Shown here: positions 1 to 11,809 of the stretch, one piece after another
Layout of the letters: each line of letters begins with the position of its first letter
Position numbering within the stretch: the stretch's first letter is position 1
Source: Elmis aenea
Taxonomy: Eukaryota; Arthropoda; Insecta; Coleoptera; Elmidae
Direction: 5' to 3'
DNA length: 64,000 nucleotides
Assembly: GCA_947652605.1 (NCBI GenBank)
Contig: OX393581.1
Span: forward strand, 10,978,640-11,042,639
Notes under the pieces: generated by a model
What the model was told of the DNA's origin: nothing
Database searches by the model: none
The model's input: only the letters and a program-made list of their open reading frames with translations
Program-made: the position numbers and the translations under genes

Positions 1-996
1 ACTGTAGCCATAATATTGTAAATTTAAGAAAATGGAGTAAAATTCCATTCACACATTTAGTTAAAAAAATTTTAATCTATATTTCAACCAACTGAGGGTA
101 AATAATTGTTATTTAAAAAATAGTCGAAGGTATGAGAAAAGTTTTAAGTAATTTATAATTTTTGAATTTACCGCTTTTTTCGTAATGCAGAACTTTTCTC
201 AATTGATGTTTTGAATTTTGCATATATTGAAAGATTATTTAAATTAATAAGGATAATATTTCTTGTTTTACCCGGAATGACGTTATTAAGGCTATATTTT
301 AACTTTTTAAAATCATTTAAGATCAGCTGTTATGGTTGAATGAATGTAAACACGCTTACAATACGGACATCAAATGTACGCCCCAATGTTGATGAGTTAG
401 AAGGAGATAGATTTTCGATCGGACGTTGATACCGTATATCTAGTCCAGAAGTGCAAGGCGCAGTTTGTCTTGTTTTAAGACGTTGGTTGTAACAGTCGCA
501 TATGTCGTAGCGTTCTTGCCACCTCCTTTATGTGCTCCTGATACAAAATCTAAGTAGGAAATGTCACTAATAGAGGTCGCAGCCAACACGACTTTAAAAT
601 TTATAATGTGTATCCGTTAAACTTAAACGGCTTTCCCAAATTTAAAAACTGCTGAAGTTGTTATAGGTATGGTTGGGATATATGTATTTAACAAGGTTTT
701 TGAAAGAATAAGCATGACAGATGGTATTGTATTATTAATATTATCATCCAAATGAATACAAATTGTGCTAAGCTACAAAACAATTTTTGTTATTAAGGGG
801 ATGACTCGGCGTTGTCGGGGTCTGCAAGCCCAAGTATTAAAACATTCTTTAAAATGATTACTTACAACCAAAACAACCGGTGTTATAAACGAGCGCAGAG
901 TAAAATGTGTTAAGAAATAATTAAAACTAGGACGAGCTAAGAATTTCAAGTTCCGCACGCAAATCGTGCGTAGGTCTACACGGAAAGGATTACAAA
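1..996. other. No gene recognised
   Basis: AT-rich single-copy sequence. A 186-bp open frame at 773-958 (minus) has no recognisable domain. The stretch at 360-560 is somewhat richer in GC but encodes nothing I recognise. Confidence 0.5.
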
Positions 997-1060
997 CAGT
1001 AGCCGACTGGGAAATTCAACCGGCCCGGGAAAAACCTGCTAGACCGGCCCCCAAAAAAAG
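997..1060 (+). repeat. Solo hAT-type terminal end
   Basis: Begins CAGTAGCCGACTGGG and continues into a GC-rich stretch with repeated CCGGCCC. The same kind of end (CAGTRGCGGACTGGG) bounds the complete element at 8241-10683, so this is read as one end of a related hAT element. No matching opposite end with an 8-bp duplication was found nearby, so it is probably truncated. Confidence 0.5.
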
Positions 1061-1409
1061 AATGACCCAAAAAAATTTAATTTTAAAATGTCATATTTAG
1101 ATAATAATAAAATTATTTCTAAAAAAATTCCATGTTCAGTCTCATTATGCTCTAATGAAAGTGAAATAGCAGATTCCTGTGAGCCCGAAAACCTAAACCC
1201 CTTTTTCCAATTAGTTTTACATCTATAATTCTTTCCAATACTTGCTTGCGTTCAAAAGCATTTTTTTTGACGTAAGCTACCTTCATTTGAGAATAATAAA
1301 CCATAAATATCTTTACTTTTAAGTTTAAGCATATGCCTATAAACACAATTTTCATGGATCTTATTATCATCATGTTCTTTAACACATTGCAGAGTATGCT
1401 TCCAGTCTT

Positions 1410-3617
1410 CGGTCCGCTAATAACGGAGTTACGAATTTTTTTGTAGACCGAGATGTTTTTATTTTTGCGAGCGAACTCTCGGCATATTGCCGGACCTTTT
1501 TCAGACGGCCGTGGATGATATCAAAAAGTGTTTTATTTGCACTTTCTTTACATCGTTGGATGCGCCAGTCTTTTAGCTACATTTTAAACACCGAATCAAA
1601 ATTTTCGGGACGCTAATAACGGAGTTACGATTTTTTTTGTAGACCGAGATGTTTTTATTTTTGCGAGCGAACTCTTGGCATATTGCCGGACCTTTTTCAG
1701 ACGGCCGTGAATGATATCAAAAAGTGTTTTATTTACACTTTCTTTACATCGTTGGATGCCCCAGTCTTTTAGCTACATTTTAAACACCGAATCAAAATTT
1801 TCGGGTGGCTAATAACGGAGTTACGAATTTTGTTGTAAACCGAGATGTTTTTATTTTTGCGAGCGAACTCTCGGCATATTTCCGGACCTTTTTCAGACGG
1901 CCGTGGATGATATCAAAAAGTGTTTTATTTGCACTTTCTTTACATCGTTGGATGCGCCAGTCTTTTAGCTACATTTTAAACACCGAATCAAAATTTTCGG
2001 TCCGCTAATAACGGAGTTACGAATTTTTTCGTAGACCGAGATGTTTTTATTTTTGCGAGCGAACTCTTGGCATATTGCCGGATCTTTTTCAGACGGCCGT
2101 GAATGATATCAAAAAGTGTTTTATTTAATCTTTCTTTACATCGTTGGATGCGCCAGTCTTTTAGCTACATTTTAAACACCGAATCAAAATTTTCGGTCCG
2201 CTAATAACGGAGTTACGAATTTTGTTGTAAACCGAGATGTTTTTATTTTTGCGAGCGAACTCTCGGCATATTTCCGGACCTTTTTCAGACGGCCGTGAAT
2301 GATATCAAAAAGTGTTTTATTTAAACTTTCTCTACATCGTTGGATGTGCCAGTCTTTTAGCTACATTTTAAACACCGAATCAAAATTTTCGGTCCGCTAA
2401 TAACGGAGTTACGAATTTTGTTGTAAACCGAGATGTTTTTATTTTTGCGAGCGAACTCTCGGCATATTTCCGGACCTTTTTCAGACGGCCGTGGATGATA
2501 TCAAAAAGTGTTTTATTTGCACTTTCTTTACATCGTTGGATGCGCCAGTCTTTTAGCTACATTTTAAACACCGAATCAAAATTTTCGGTCCGCTAATAAC
2601 GGAGTTACGAATTTTTTTGTAGACCGAGATGTTTTTATTTTTGCGAGCGAACTCTTGGCATATTGCCGGATCTTTTTCAGACGGCCGTGAATGATATCAA
2701 AAAGTGTTTTATTTACACTTTCTTTACATCGTTGGATGCGCCAGTCTTTTAGCTACATTTTAAACACCGAATCAAAATTTTCGGGTGGCTAATAACGGAG
2801 TTACAAATTTTTTTGTAGACCGAGATGTTTTTATTTTTGCGAGCGAACTCTCGGCATATTGCCGGACCTTTTTCAGACGGCCGTGGATGATATCAAAAAG
2901 TGTTTTATTTGCACTTTCTTTACATCGTTGGATGCGCCAGTCTTTTAGCTACATTTTAAACACCGAATCAAAATTTTCGGGTGGCTAATAACGGAGTTAC
3001 AAATTTTTTTGTAGACCGAGATGTTTTTATTTTTGCGAGCGAACTCTCGGCATATTGCCGGACCTTTTTCAGACGGCCGTGGATGATATCAAAAAGTGTT
3101 TTATTTGCACTTTCTTTACATCGTTGGATGCGCCAGTCTTTTAGCTACATTTTAAACACCGAATCAAAATTTTCGGGTGGCTAATAACGGAGTTACAAAT
3201 TTTTTTGTAGACCGAGATGTTTTTATTTTTGCGAGCGAACTCTCGGCATATTGCCGGACCTTTTTCAGACGGCCGTGGATGATATCAAAAAGTGTTTTAT
3301 TTGCACTTTCTTTACATCGTTGGATGCGCCAGTCTTTTAGCTACATTTAAAACACCGAATCAAAATTTTCGGGTGGCTAATAACGGAGTTACAAATTTTT
3401 TTGTAGACCGAGATGTTTTTATTTTTGCGAGCGAACTCTCGGCATATTGCCGGACCTTTTTCAGACGGCCGTGGATGATATCAAAAAGTGTTTTATTTGC
3501 ACTTTCTTTACATCGTTGGATGCGCCAGTCTTTTAGCTACATTTTAAACACCGAATCAAAATTTTCGGGTCGCTAATAACGGAGTTACGAATTTTTTTGT
3601 AGACCGAGATGTTTTTA
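1410..3617. repeat. 196-bp satellite array, 11 full units plus a partial
   Basis: The landmark GCTAATAACGGAGTTAC starts units at 1416, 1612, 1808, 2004, 2200, 2396, 2592, 2788, 2984, 3180, 3376 and 3572. The period is exactly 196 bp every time, with no net indel. Units fall into two variants, told apart by CTCGGC/GTGGATG versus CTTGGC/GTGAATG. They roughly alternate in the first seven units (unit 5 is mixed). Units 8-11 are nearly identical. The 67-residue open frames in several units begin at GTG, and 196 is not a multiple of 3, so no frame can run through the array; they are not genes. Confidence 0.97.
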
Positions 3618-4001
3618 ATTTTTTGAATAACTTTGTAAATTAAATTTCAAAATAGTTGAGACAAACGGCATTATACTAAGAAAAAAAAACTCTATAACAT
3701 ACTAAAATTTGAACAAAATCGTAACAGCCGTTTTCAAGAAAAATTTTCAAAATTTTTAATTTTTCGAATAACTTTGTAAATTAAATTTCAAAATAGTTGA
3801 GACAAACGGCATTATACTAAGAAAAATAAACTCTATAACATACTAAAATTTGAACAAAATCGTAACAGCCGTTTTCAAGAAAAATTTTCAAAATTTTTAA
3901 TTTTTTGAATAACTTTGTAAATTAAATTTCAAAATAGTTGAGACAAACGGCATTATACTAAGAAAAATAAACTCTATAATATACTAGAATTTGAACAAAA
4001 T
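3616..4001. repeat. 141-bp tandem repeat, about 2.7 copies
   Basis: GAATAACTTTGTAAATT recurs at 3625, 3766 and 3907, giving a 141-bp period. The first two copies differ by only a few bases; the third diverges after about 4001. It joins the last partial 196-bp unit within a shared T-rich stretch near 3613-3620, so the two arrays are physically fused. Confidence 0.93.
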
Positions 4002-4024
4002 TGTGTGAGCCGAGAAAATATACG

Positions 4025-4133
4025 CAAAATATTTTTACACTGTATGTATAGTCTATGCATAAATAAAGTTCTTTTGAAATAAATTAATTGACAGGGGGTA
4101 AATGATGCTTCACAGTGAGGCCTAGGGGTACAT
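4025..4133 (+). repeat. Direct repeat, copy 1
   Basis: About 109 bp from CAAAATATTTTTACACTG to GGGGTACAT. A diverged copy in the same orientation lies at 5190-5295. The two bracket the non-LTR relic. Origin unknown; too short and too diverged to call long terminal repeats. Confidence 0.75.
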
Positions 4134-4134
4134 G

Positions 4135-4403
4135 CCGTGTATAAGATACAATAACTACAATATTATTGAAGTTATCGTTCTAAAATGACCTGGGCTTGTT
4201 TAACCAACATAGTCGAAGCCGTTTTTGTCAATTTTAGCAAAAGACGAGGAAGCGTCGGTACCTCATTTTGCAATATATACCGCATATATGGATGACATTA
4301 ACATTAATACCGGGAGGCAACACCCCATATAAGATACGATAACTAGAAAATTATTAAAGTCATGATTCTAAAATTACCTGAGCATGTTTAGCTAACATAG
4401 TCC
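4135..4403 (+). repeat. Diverged local duplication
   Basis: An approximately 80-bp block (ATAAGATACAATAACTA ... AACATAGTC) at 4139-4212 recurs at 4328-4402 with substitutions. No coding content is seen. Confidence 0.7.
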
Positions 4404-4404
4404 C

Positions 4405-5062
4405 CAAGAGCAACGTGAAACGTCTACAGGGGGTACTATTTCCGCAGAAGTGGTTCCCTTCGGGTTCCGGTACTGCGACCTATTTGTCTATTTTACCCTC
4501 TGGTGATAGCCCCTTAAAAAAGTAATGTGTTTTTGAAAAACTCCAGGATTTTCTTTAAGGGTGTTTTTCTCAACTCGTCTTGGTTGGCTTTTTCCATTCT
4601 TAGAAGTCTACGTGTCCTGTGACGAGTCCTGTGGCTGCTCTGATTTCTACTCGGCTCATCCTGAGCACTTCTTCTGTCTTTTTCTTGGAGACCTTTGACA
4701 GGAGAGCCTTAGAATGGACTTATCCTGCAACTTTTTTCCAATGAGCATTATGCCCTTATATTAATATGTCATTAAGACACCGCTTGGCTGTTCCATAGGA
4801 TGTACCAAGTGCCTTCTCGTTCCCTGGTATATTAGTGTGCCCTGGGTATTATACCAGTTTAACATTATTTCTGCTTCCTAGCACGTTGTGCCGGTTAGGG
4901 ATTGTAATACCGGTAAACCGGTTTACAGGTAATTCAAAAAGTCGGTAAATTTACAATCCCTAGTGCCGGTATGCAGTTCAGAACAAGTCCTGAGTTTACC
5001 TCCGACGAGCCAAGAGCTTTTAACGTTGCTTGGCTGTCGGACACTATGAAGATTATTTTATT
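4405..5062 (-). pseudogene. Non-LTR retrotransposon 3' fragment (RNase H region)
   Basis: Reading the minus strand, 5062-4971 encodes the RNase H stretch with SDSQATLKALGSSEVNSG. After a miniature-element insertion it continues into a region whose nucleotide sequence matches the plus-strand relic at 43405-44010, including the conserved end around AAGGGGCTATCACC. In the family (I/R1/LOA-type elements with RNase H) this domain removes the RNA strand during target-primed reverse transcription. There is no reverse transcriptase upstream, many frame breaks and a 5' truncation, so it is dead. The RNase H assignment is strong; the exact clade is uncertain. Confidence 0.8.
4896..4962. mobile_element. 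67-bp hAT-type miniature element
   Basis: Starts TAGGGATTGTAA and ends TTACAATCCCTA, a perfect 12-bp inverted repeat. It is flanked on both sides by GTGCCGGT (4888-4895 and 4963-4970), an exact 8-bp target duplication. Eight-bp duplications are typical of hAT transposition. It interrupts the RNase H relic, so it is younger than that insertion. Confidence 0.9.
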
Positions 5063-5295
5063 ATTAAAATCTCATTGTAATAGTGTTGATGCACATAAGT
5101 ACATCGCGTACACCTCAGCTTTTTACAGAGTGCCAAATACAATGCCCGGAAATATTTATTGGTGGAAAGCAAGAATTAACAATTTTTGCACCAAATATTT
5201 TTACACTGTATGTTCTATGCATAAATGAAGTTCTTTTAAAATGGACCAATTGACAAGGGGTACATGACGCTTCACTGTGAGACCAAGGGGTACAT

Positions 5296-6947
5296 TGAAG
5301 GAAACTGGTTCAAAACCGCTGCTGTAGCTCTTTGGTGGTAAGTTTGGAATATCAGAATTTTCTAAATAGATTTGGTTTACTACCTATAAATATTTTACAA
5401 GAAACACCAAAACTTCATCTCTTAATAAAATAAGGAAATTGCAAGACTGGAAAATTCTTACTGGGATACTCTGTAGGACATAAATTACAATGCAAATTAC
5501 CGTTCAACGTGTTTTTCAGGGTGCTAGACGTTTAATAGGACCTTTATGTTGAAATAATAAATAATCTTTAACAGAATGGCGTAAAGTGTTTGTTTACTTC
5601 TGCTAATAAACAAAATAAAGTAATGGAAGAGAATTAATTGAGCAGTGAATTGTAAAAGGCAACAATTAAACGAAAGTGGTCGTATACGCTTAAATCAGCA
5701 TACATTAGACCGCCCTGGGGCGTGAATGCAAGACAGAGCTGCCGGTCTCTAGTTCATTAAGGCTTGAAGAAGGCCCGACCAGAATAAGCAATAAGCTCAC
5801 TTTACACCCTCTAATCCTAGCGACAAAGGCTTGTTTGTAGCGTTCCCTTGATTCCCTACGCTAATCAACATCAATATGCGCTGAAGAACTCACGTTGGCT
5901 TTGCTCAACAAACGCCAAGCAAATCGAAAAAGGTTCCTAACTTGGGCCGGCTCATCATTAGCAAATATAAATTCACAATACGTATTGCTAATATATTAAA
6001 GTCGAAGAATAAAGCAGTCGAGATTTAATGACGACCGCGTCCAACGGCGAACAAGGCACATCACAATAATTTTCTATTCCTATGAAACCTCTTTCATTAT
6101 TGTTAATTAAAATATAAGTACATATTTATCAAAGTTAAAAAGTGGTTAAAACTTTTTAATTCAATTAATTTAATTGTAGGTCAGGTGGGCTTTAATTTGG
6201 TCCTTTATTTGTGGTTTAATTGAAAATTCAGTAAATTTGTCGTTTGATATATGAAACTTTTTAACGTAATGTTAAGGACAAGCATTTTTTATTAAATATC
6301 CTAAATTCCGTGATTAATAAAAAAAATTGTATCAAAAACAGGGTGTTTTATTATAGGACAAATTTAGGTATACCGGTTATTATCAAAGAAAATAAAAAAT
6401 TGTTCTTGTGTTGCTACACAAAAACTGTTATTACATTTCGTCGCCTGAGAGTTATTTTGTTCCATACGCCATTTTTCGGCAAATTGACTTATTAATATCA
6501 GGATTATGTTTAAAAGGTTCCCTATCCTTTAACACAACCAAAATTTGAATTCGTTACCTAATAACGAAGTTTTTGCTAGTCCGAAAATCAGAGCGCTATT
6601 GAAAATTGTGTAAATTTCAAAAGAAATTGTATTATTTTAAACTAACAACAAGCTACTTCGTCTCTTTGTTTTGATAAAATACCTTACATGCTAATTAAAC
6701 GGATAAATTACTCTAAAGACAACTACTCTGTTAAGTTCAAAAAAACATTTAATAAAGAATTTAGTTAAATAAGTTTGTGTAGAGTCTGCAAACGGAACTA
6801 TACAATAAAATCAGAAACGGTAAATCTACCGAAAATACTAAACTGCTGGCATAAATTTACTTTAAGTAAAGAAAAAAAAAGTATTATTGTCTATGTTAAA
6901 AAATATGCCAGATATTGATAAATACTTAAATAATATAATTCTGAAGC
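5296..6947. other. No gene recognised; a GC-richer island
   Basis: No domain in any frame. The part at about 5690-6080 is noticeably less AT-rich than its surroundings and has no repeat elsewhere in the window; it could be conserved non-coding DNA. The rest is AT-rich filler. Confidence 0.4.
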
Positions 6948-7386
6948 AGTTTGGTTTTACGTTTTACGGTAGAACCTTTTCTGATTTTTATTTTCTTTAA
7001 TCAGATTGCCCGCTTCTCCCACGAAATCATTTTTGATAAAGGTGAAAAATCCCTGTTATAATAGAGTTTAAAACTGCATGGAATTTAATCCCTAAAATAA
7101 TGAATTGTTTCATAATTTTATTGAATGGTTGGTAGCCTATCATACATTTTATTAGGTACTTGGAATTTCTGTCGTTACAATGGGGCGGGTTTTCAGTGAA
7201 GCAAGGTCAAGTTCCCCATTTTATCCCCTAACTTCGATACGAATTCCTTTTTTTTTTTTTTAATGAATTTTTACGAATTTAATAGCGGAAGTGCCGGTAC
7301 TGATTATTATATCAACTGTTGCTTCATTACCCCGAGATTTTCATTTTTACCCATTTGGGTAGACTTAAAGTGCCGCCCCAAAAAAA
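6948..7386 (-). repeat. Partial hAT-type repeat related to 26662-27338
   Basis: Matches the element at 26662-27338 in reverse orientation over about 430 bp, including the blocks around TTTAAAACTGCATGGAATTTAA, the AAGGTCAAGT region and the end block with CCCATTTGGGTAGAC. The terminal CAGTRGCGTAGC ends are missing, so this is a truncated, older copy. Confidence 0.8.
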
Positions 7387-8232
7387 GTGCATTTACAATA
7401 TTCTAAGAGATCTTATGGTTTGTATAAAGAGTGGCAAAAACTTTTTGAAACAAGCCTTATAGTGGTTTAGTGGCTATTATTTTTATTTCGACGAAAAATG
7501 TTTTTCTGTTAAGGTTTTATGGGGATTTAAAATTGTTTACCGCAAAAAATTATTCCAAGAGATTTTATCATATTTTACGGCTCAATTTGATAAGCACGTA
7601 CTTCAACGTTTTATCTTTTTTTATGTTATAGTGCTTCGCCGGTCGATACGTTTTATATTTATCTTTTATACGTATTTTTACTACCTCCCTTACTTTTCGA
7701 CAACTACCCTTTAAAAGCCGCAACGTAAACACGATATGAAACCTGATATGAGTTGATCTCAAACATTGTTGTGGTTTGGCTCCGCCATAACCGCATTCAC
7801 CGAACGTTTCCAATCGGTAATGAATTATGCCTTTTTGGAATATTAGGATAATGTCAGCTTCTCAAAGGTTGTTCTTTAGCGCTCTCATAAAGAGACACGC
7901 ATCTTTGTAACTGCTTAATTGTCCGCATCTTTAAAATTTCAAATATGCCACCAAATCCAAGAAAATACGAACACGCTCAGACCCTATTAAACGGTGAGTA
8001 TGCGATTGAAAAGTTCGTCTCCTAGCATAAAAAAATAATTGTTGAATAGAAAGAAATTGACTTTTATTTTTCAAAAAAGAAACGGAAAGTGACGGGAAAA
8101 GAGGTGAATATGAAAAAATAGCTGACAACAAGCAAACCAGAAAATTAGGAAAAGTACAAACAACACAAAAAGGTCAAACAGATTCTGTTAAAAGCAAAAA
8201 CAAAGACATGGGAAAACTTTGGAAAAAGATTG
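7387..8232. other. No gene recognised
   Basis: Two short minus-strand open frames (7568-7813 and 7931-8131) have no recognisable motif and look like chance frames. Otherwise plain AT-rich sequence up to the hAT target site at 8233. Confidence 0.45.
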
Positions 8233-8452
8233 GAAGAACACAGTAGCGGACTGGGAAAAAATGTGTTTTTATGCCTAGTTAGTACCTACCTACTTAAATT
8301 CAAAAAAATATCTAAAGCGGTATCAAAAATATTACGAAAAAACCGATATTTTTTTCAACTTTTAACACCCTGTATCTCAAAAATACGGCGGTTGCGGACC
8401 TACATTGATATGAACTTTTTTTCTTAAAATCATCCAAGAAATAATACCCTTA

Positions 8453-9776
8453 GAGTAAACCCGGGCAAAAGTCCGCACTTAACGTTCTCAACTCCCTAAG
8501 TAAGTAAGTTTTATGTTTAACTGGTCAACATTTTTTTTATGAACACATTAGACACTTCTCATTGCATCATAAAATGGATTGCCACCAAAAGTAACGAATT
8601 CAAATAAAAATATTTTTTTTATGGTTTGATGTAGATTGGTACTTTTGCCCCACCCTATGGGGCAAAAGTCCAAATTGATGGGGCAAAAGTCCGTTCGCGC
8701 ATTAGTCTAATTAATATGTTTATATCTTTGACACATTAATATACGGTGTGTTATTTTATAAAATGAAAGTTAATTATCTTCAAAAATACAAAATAAAAGT
8801 TCAGTCCTGTAACAAAATTTAAAAAAATATCACATTTAAAAGAACACAAAAAATATTTGACGAATTCAACAAAAATCACAGGCGAACTCGCCGGTTTCAA
8901 AATTTGAGCAACTTTCGTGCCACTAGTTGTGGCATTTACTGCACAATCTAGTCCTTGACTGGTGGATCTTCATATATTTCTTAACAACCTGGGCAAATAT
9001 TTTCGTTTTTCCCTTCTCTGACATGGCTGTTCGTTAAATTATCGTAAAATCTTTCTATTTGGACTTTATTGAAACCTATAATCCTTCCGACGCTTGTCTT
9101 TTGGGCGTTTAAAAGAAAATTTGTGTCGAGATAAAAAAAACTTTTGGTCCAGTCGTCTCCCGCCATTTGTGACTCCTTATTAAAATCGTTTACGTTGTTA
9201 TTTTGCGAAGCAAAGTCAAAAGCCAACCGCCGAATTTTTTTCTAGTAATTCCGTAGAACCTTACGGCCATCTATCTATCTACAGTGATCAGCCAAACTTG
9301 CTTCGTGATCAGACGTAAATGTGGCTTTGAATCTTTCCAAATTAAATAGACGGGACAAAAGCCCGTGTGCGGCCTTTTACCCCAGTCAAGACTGCGGCTT
9401 TTTGCCCCCATGCGTGCTAATTACGATAGAAGCAATATGACGGCATCTTTAGTTTAAGTTAGGACACGTTTGGCGACATGATTGTGTAGCTAAAATGGAG
9501 GGTGTTTATATGAAAAAAGTTGCATGCCGGTTGTGAGAGACTTTTAAATATCACTGCCTAATAAAAGATCATCGAAAACTATGACAAGCCAAGCATTTTC
9601 ACACTTAGCTCATTTAAGCAGCGGTTTAACTGCCGATCAAGCTAGAACTATATGTGTCCACCACAGATACTGTATCTCAACTACCTATAATAAAACCTAT
9701 TCTCTCTTAACTCTCCAGTCCTTGCTATCCCTAATAGGACTTTTACCCCGGTGCGGACTTTTGCCCGGGTTTACTC
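8453..9776 (-). mobile_element. Pogo-like element nested in the hAT element
   Basis: Inverted ends GAGTAAACCCGGGCAAAAG and its complement, with TA on each side (8451-8452 and 9777-9778). The motif GGGCAAAAGTCC or close variants also occurs internally: forward at 8659, 8680 and 9352, reversed at 8641, 9372, 9394, 9737 and 9755. The minus strand holds a remnant of a CENP-B/Tigger-type transposase. TA duplication plus that remnant places it in the pogo branch of Tc1/mariner. Most of the transposase is gone. Confidence 0.85.
8981..9226 (-). pseudogene. Remnant of pogo/Tigger-like transposase, N-terminal part
   Basis: The 81-residue frame has the layout of the CENP-B-type helix-turn-helix region seen in pogo/Tigger and jerky-like proteins: AFDFASQNN, then MAGDDWTKSF (equivalent of the common M-AG-DW---F block), then GRIIGFNKVQIERFYDNL (equivalent of the ARA-GLN---V--FF--L block). 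That region binds the element's ends. The DDE catalytic domain that should follow is absent. The family match is by pattern recognition only; confidence is good because three blocks occur in the right order. Confidence 0.75.
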
Positions 9777-10047
9777 TAAGGATTAGCATTCAATTATGAC
9801 ACACCCTGTATATGCCAAGCACACGGAACAAATTAGAGATCTCTGTAAAATATAACATTTGGCTTAAATGGCAAATAAGTTGGCAATAGTTGGCTGATAA
9901 GGATGTTTGTTAAAAAATCCTCAAAATTTTGACTTGTGGAGTTGTGAAATAACTAGCTGATAAGCATTTAAAATTTTTGTTAGTTGATAAGTTAGACTTG
10001 AACATGAAGACTTTGCTTTGATAATCGACGTTTCAATTTTGTCTGTT

Positions 10048-10236
10048 TCAACGGGGCAGATTATTATTGTCTTCGTTTTTCGAATTTGATGAATGTAAAT
10101 CTTGATCAATGTTAGATTTTTCAACTTCAGGTGCACCAACTTTGGAACTTAAAGCAAACAAATCACTTAACTTGAAACTTTTTTTAGCAGCTTCGTGAAG
10201 TACTTTTTGCCTTTCCCTTTCTTTTTTTGAGCACAT
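10048..10236 (-). pseudogene. hAT transposase N-terminal remnant
   Basis: Encodes a lysine/arginine-rich start (MCSKKERERQKVLHEAAKKS) followed by a serine- and asparagine-rich linker. Short basic leaders of this type open the DUF4371/ZMYM1-like hAT transposases, and the frame lies just inside the right end of the hAT element with the expected orientation. No BED finger or catalytic region follows. It could also be a chance frame; the assignment rests mostly on context. Confidence 0.4.
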
Positions 10237-10809
10237 TTTCTTTTTTCCATTTTTCCTTGATTAAAAACTATAACCAGAATAATCTCCCAATTTCACAATG
10301 AATGTAAAGAATCAGTCTGCATTTATCAAGTTTAATAGAGTAATTGTTTATTAATTACTAAAATATTAAAACTAAAATTCTAGTAAGGTATAATATCAAT
10401 ATCACTTGGTGCTCAAAAACACAGCCCGGACGGTGAAATTTAACGAAGACGTCAGACATAGCAGAGACACAAATCAGAGACGTAGTCAGCTTATAAAGCT
10501 TGAAAGGGCCAGGGGTACAAAAATTATTCGATGTTGTAACTTATTCTTTATTTATTACTAACCCAAATAATAATATTGCATAACTTTTTCATAAAAATCA
10601 TAACAAGTACTGTGGGTCGCGGCCTCAGAGCGACCGGCCCACCGGGATTCCTCTCGGTGTCCCGCCGGCCCAGTCCGCCACTGGAAGAACACTATACGAG
10701 CAATTAAAAACTTTTCTACAAAGTATTAAAAAAATTAAGAAAAGATAAAACCGTACGTTAAAACAAATAATGAATAAAGAAGGAAAAACACTGACAACAA
10801 ATAAAGAAA

Positions 10810-11640
10810 TCATTTTAAGGAGTCACTGAAAAATTCAACATAACAAATCATGAGGAAGACGAGCAAATGAAAGAGCTATACGAAGCAAACGAACAAGAAT
10901 ATGAACAAGAAATTACTGAAGCAGAGTTGGATAGAGCGATACATAAAACGAAATTTGAAAAAGTAGTAGAACATGATCGTATTTTACCGGAATCGATTAA
11001 GTATATGAGCGTAGATGAAAGGAGCATGCTGCTAAGAATATTTTATAAAGCATGGCAAGAAAAAGAAATTTTTATGGCGATAAAAAAACAGTTCCTTGAA
11101 AAAATATATATACCCAAAGAAACAAAGGTAGAGATATATCGTAAAATCCTTAACCCCATCCTAACATTTGGTTGCAAATCATGGACCACTACCAAAAAAC
11201 AACTAAGTCGTATCAGAAATAGCAATGAGATTTCTGAGGAAAAATGAAAGTAGAATGCATAGACATATAATCAGAAACGAAACTCATAGAGAAAACGTAA
11301 AAGTACAACCAATAGAACAAATATCCTTAAGACGCAACTAAGATGGCTAGGTCATGTATATAGAATGGGAGGACAGGATGTTTAGGAAAGCGCATGAAGC
11401 CAGAACGGGAGAAAACATCGAAAAGGAAGACAAAGGAAAACTTGGAAGGAAGAGGCGGCGAAAGAAGCTGCCACAAACAGGGTGATCGAGTGAAGCAAAG
11501 TCAGAGAACAAACAATAGTCAGAAAAAGATGGAGAAAAACATATAAAAAGAAGCCGCATACATAAAAAGGAACAAAAGCCTCACACCTAAAGGTAGAGAG
11601 GCGTAAGAATAAGAAGAAGAAAAACAACTAGCAAAGGACA
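10810..11640 (+). pseudogene. RTE-like retrotransposon relic with internal deletion
   Basis: 10867-11247 first encodes a pre-reverse-transcriptase stretch (EITEAELDRAIHKTK ... DRILPESIKYM, like the family's 'K-GKAPG-D-I--E-IK'). It then jumps straight to the post-catalytic part (IYRKILNPILTFGCKSWT, equivalent to the Y--VL-P-LTYG-E-WT block). The YADD catalytic region between them is deleted. Further along 11250-11640, frames broken by indels still show RWLGHVYRMGG-like sequence and a basic tail. It lies 3' of, and close to, the hAT right end. The clade (RTE-like, 'craniofacial development protein 2-like' group) is inferred from the block order. Confidence 0.75.
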
Positions 11641-11809
11641 TTCAAGACTGGCGATAGTAAAAAATACGAAAACTATAGACATATCAATTCTAAGCGTAGC
11701 AGAAAAATTGTATGAAAAAATTTTAGAGGAGAGTTCAAGGAAAACTTTTGAAAGAAATTTAGAAACAAAGAAAAGCGACTAAGTTTAGATAATGGTAAAG
11801 TCTGTTTTA

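Larger units (their letters stand above)
8241..10683 (-). mobile_element. hAT element (CAGTRGCGGA ends) with nested insertion
   Basis: Left end CAGTAGCGGACTGGG; right end is the complement of CAGTGGCGGACTGGG. Both sides are flanked by GAAGAACA (8233-8240 and 10684-10691), a perfect 8-bp target duplication. Near the right end the minus strand keeps a lysine-rich N-terminal transposase-like reading frame. Together with CAGTGGCGGA ends this suggests the DUF4371/ZMYM1-like hAT group. About 1.3 kb of the interior is a younger pogo-type insertion (8453-9776). No complete transposase remains, so it cannot move itself. Confidence 0.9.

Noticed and set aside
1805..3576. Five near-identical open frames of 67-94 residues in the satellite array
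   Set aside because: They are one frame of the 196-bp monomer, mostly with GTG as first codon; the period is not a multiple of 3 and there is no codon-level signal.
4025..5295. Pair of direct repeats as long terminal repeats of an LTR element
   Set aside because: About 110 bp only, well diverged, no TG...CA ends, no primer site, and the interior holds a reversed non-LTR fragment instead of gag-pol.
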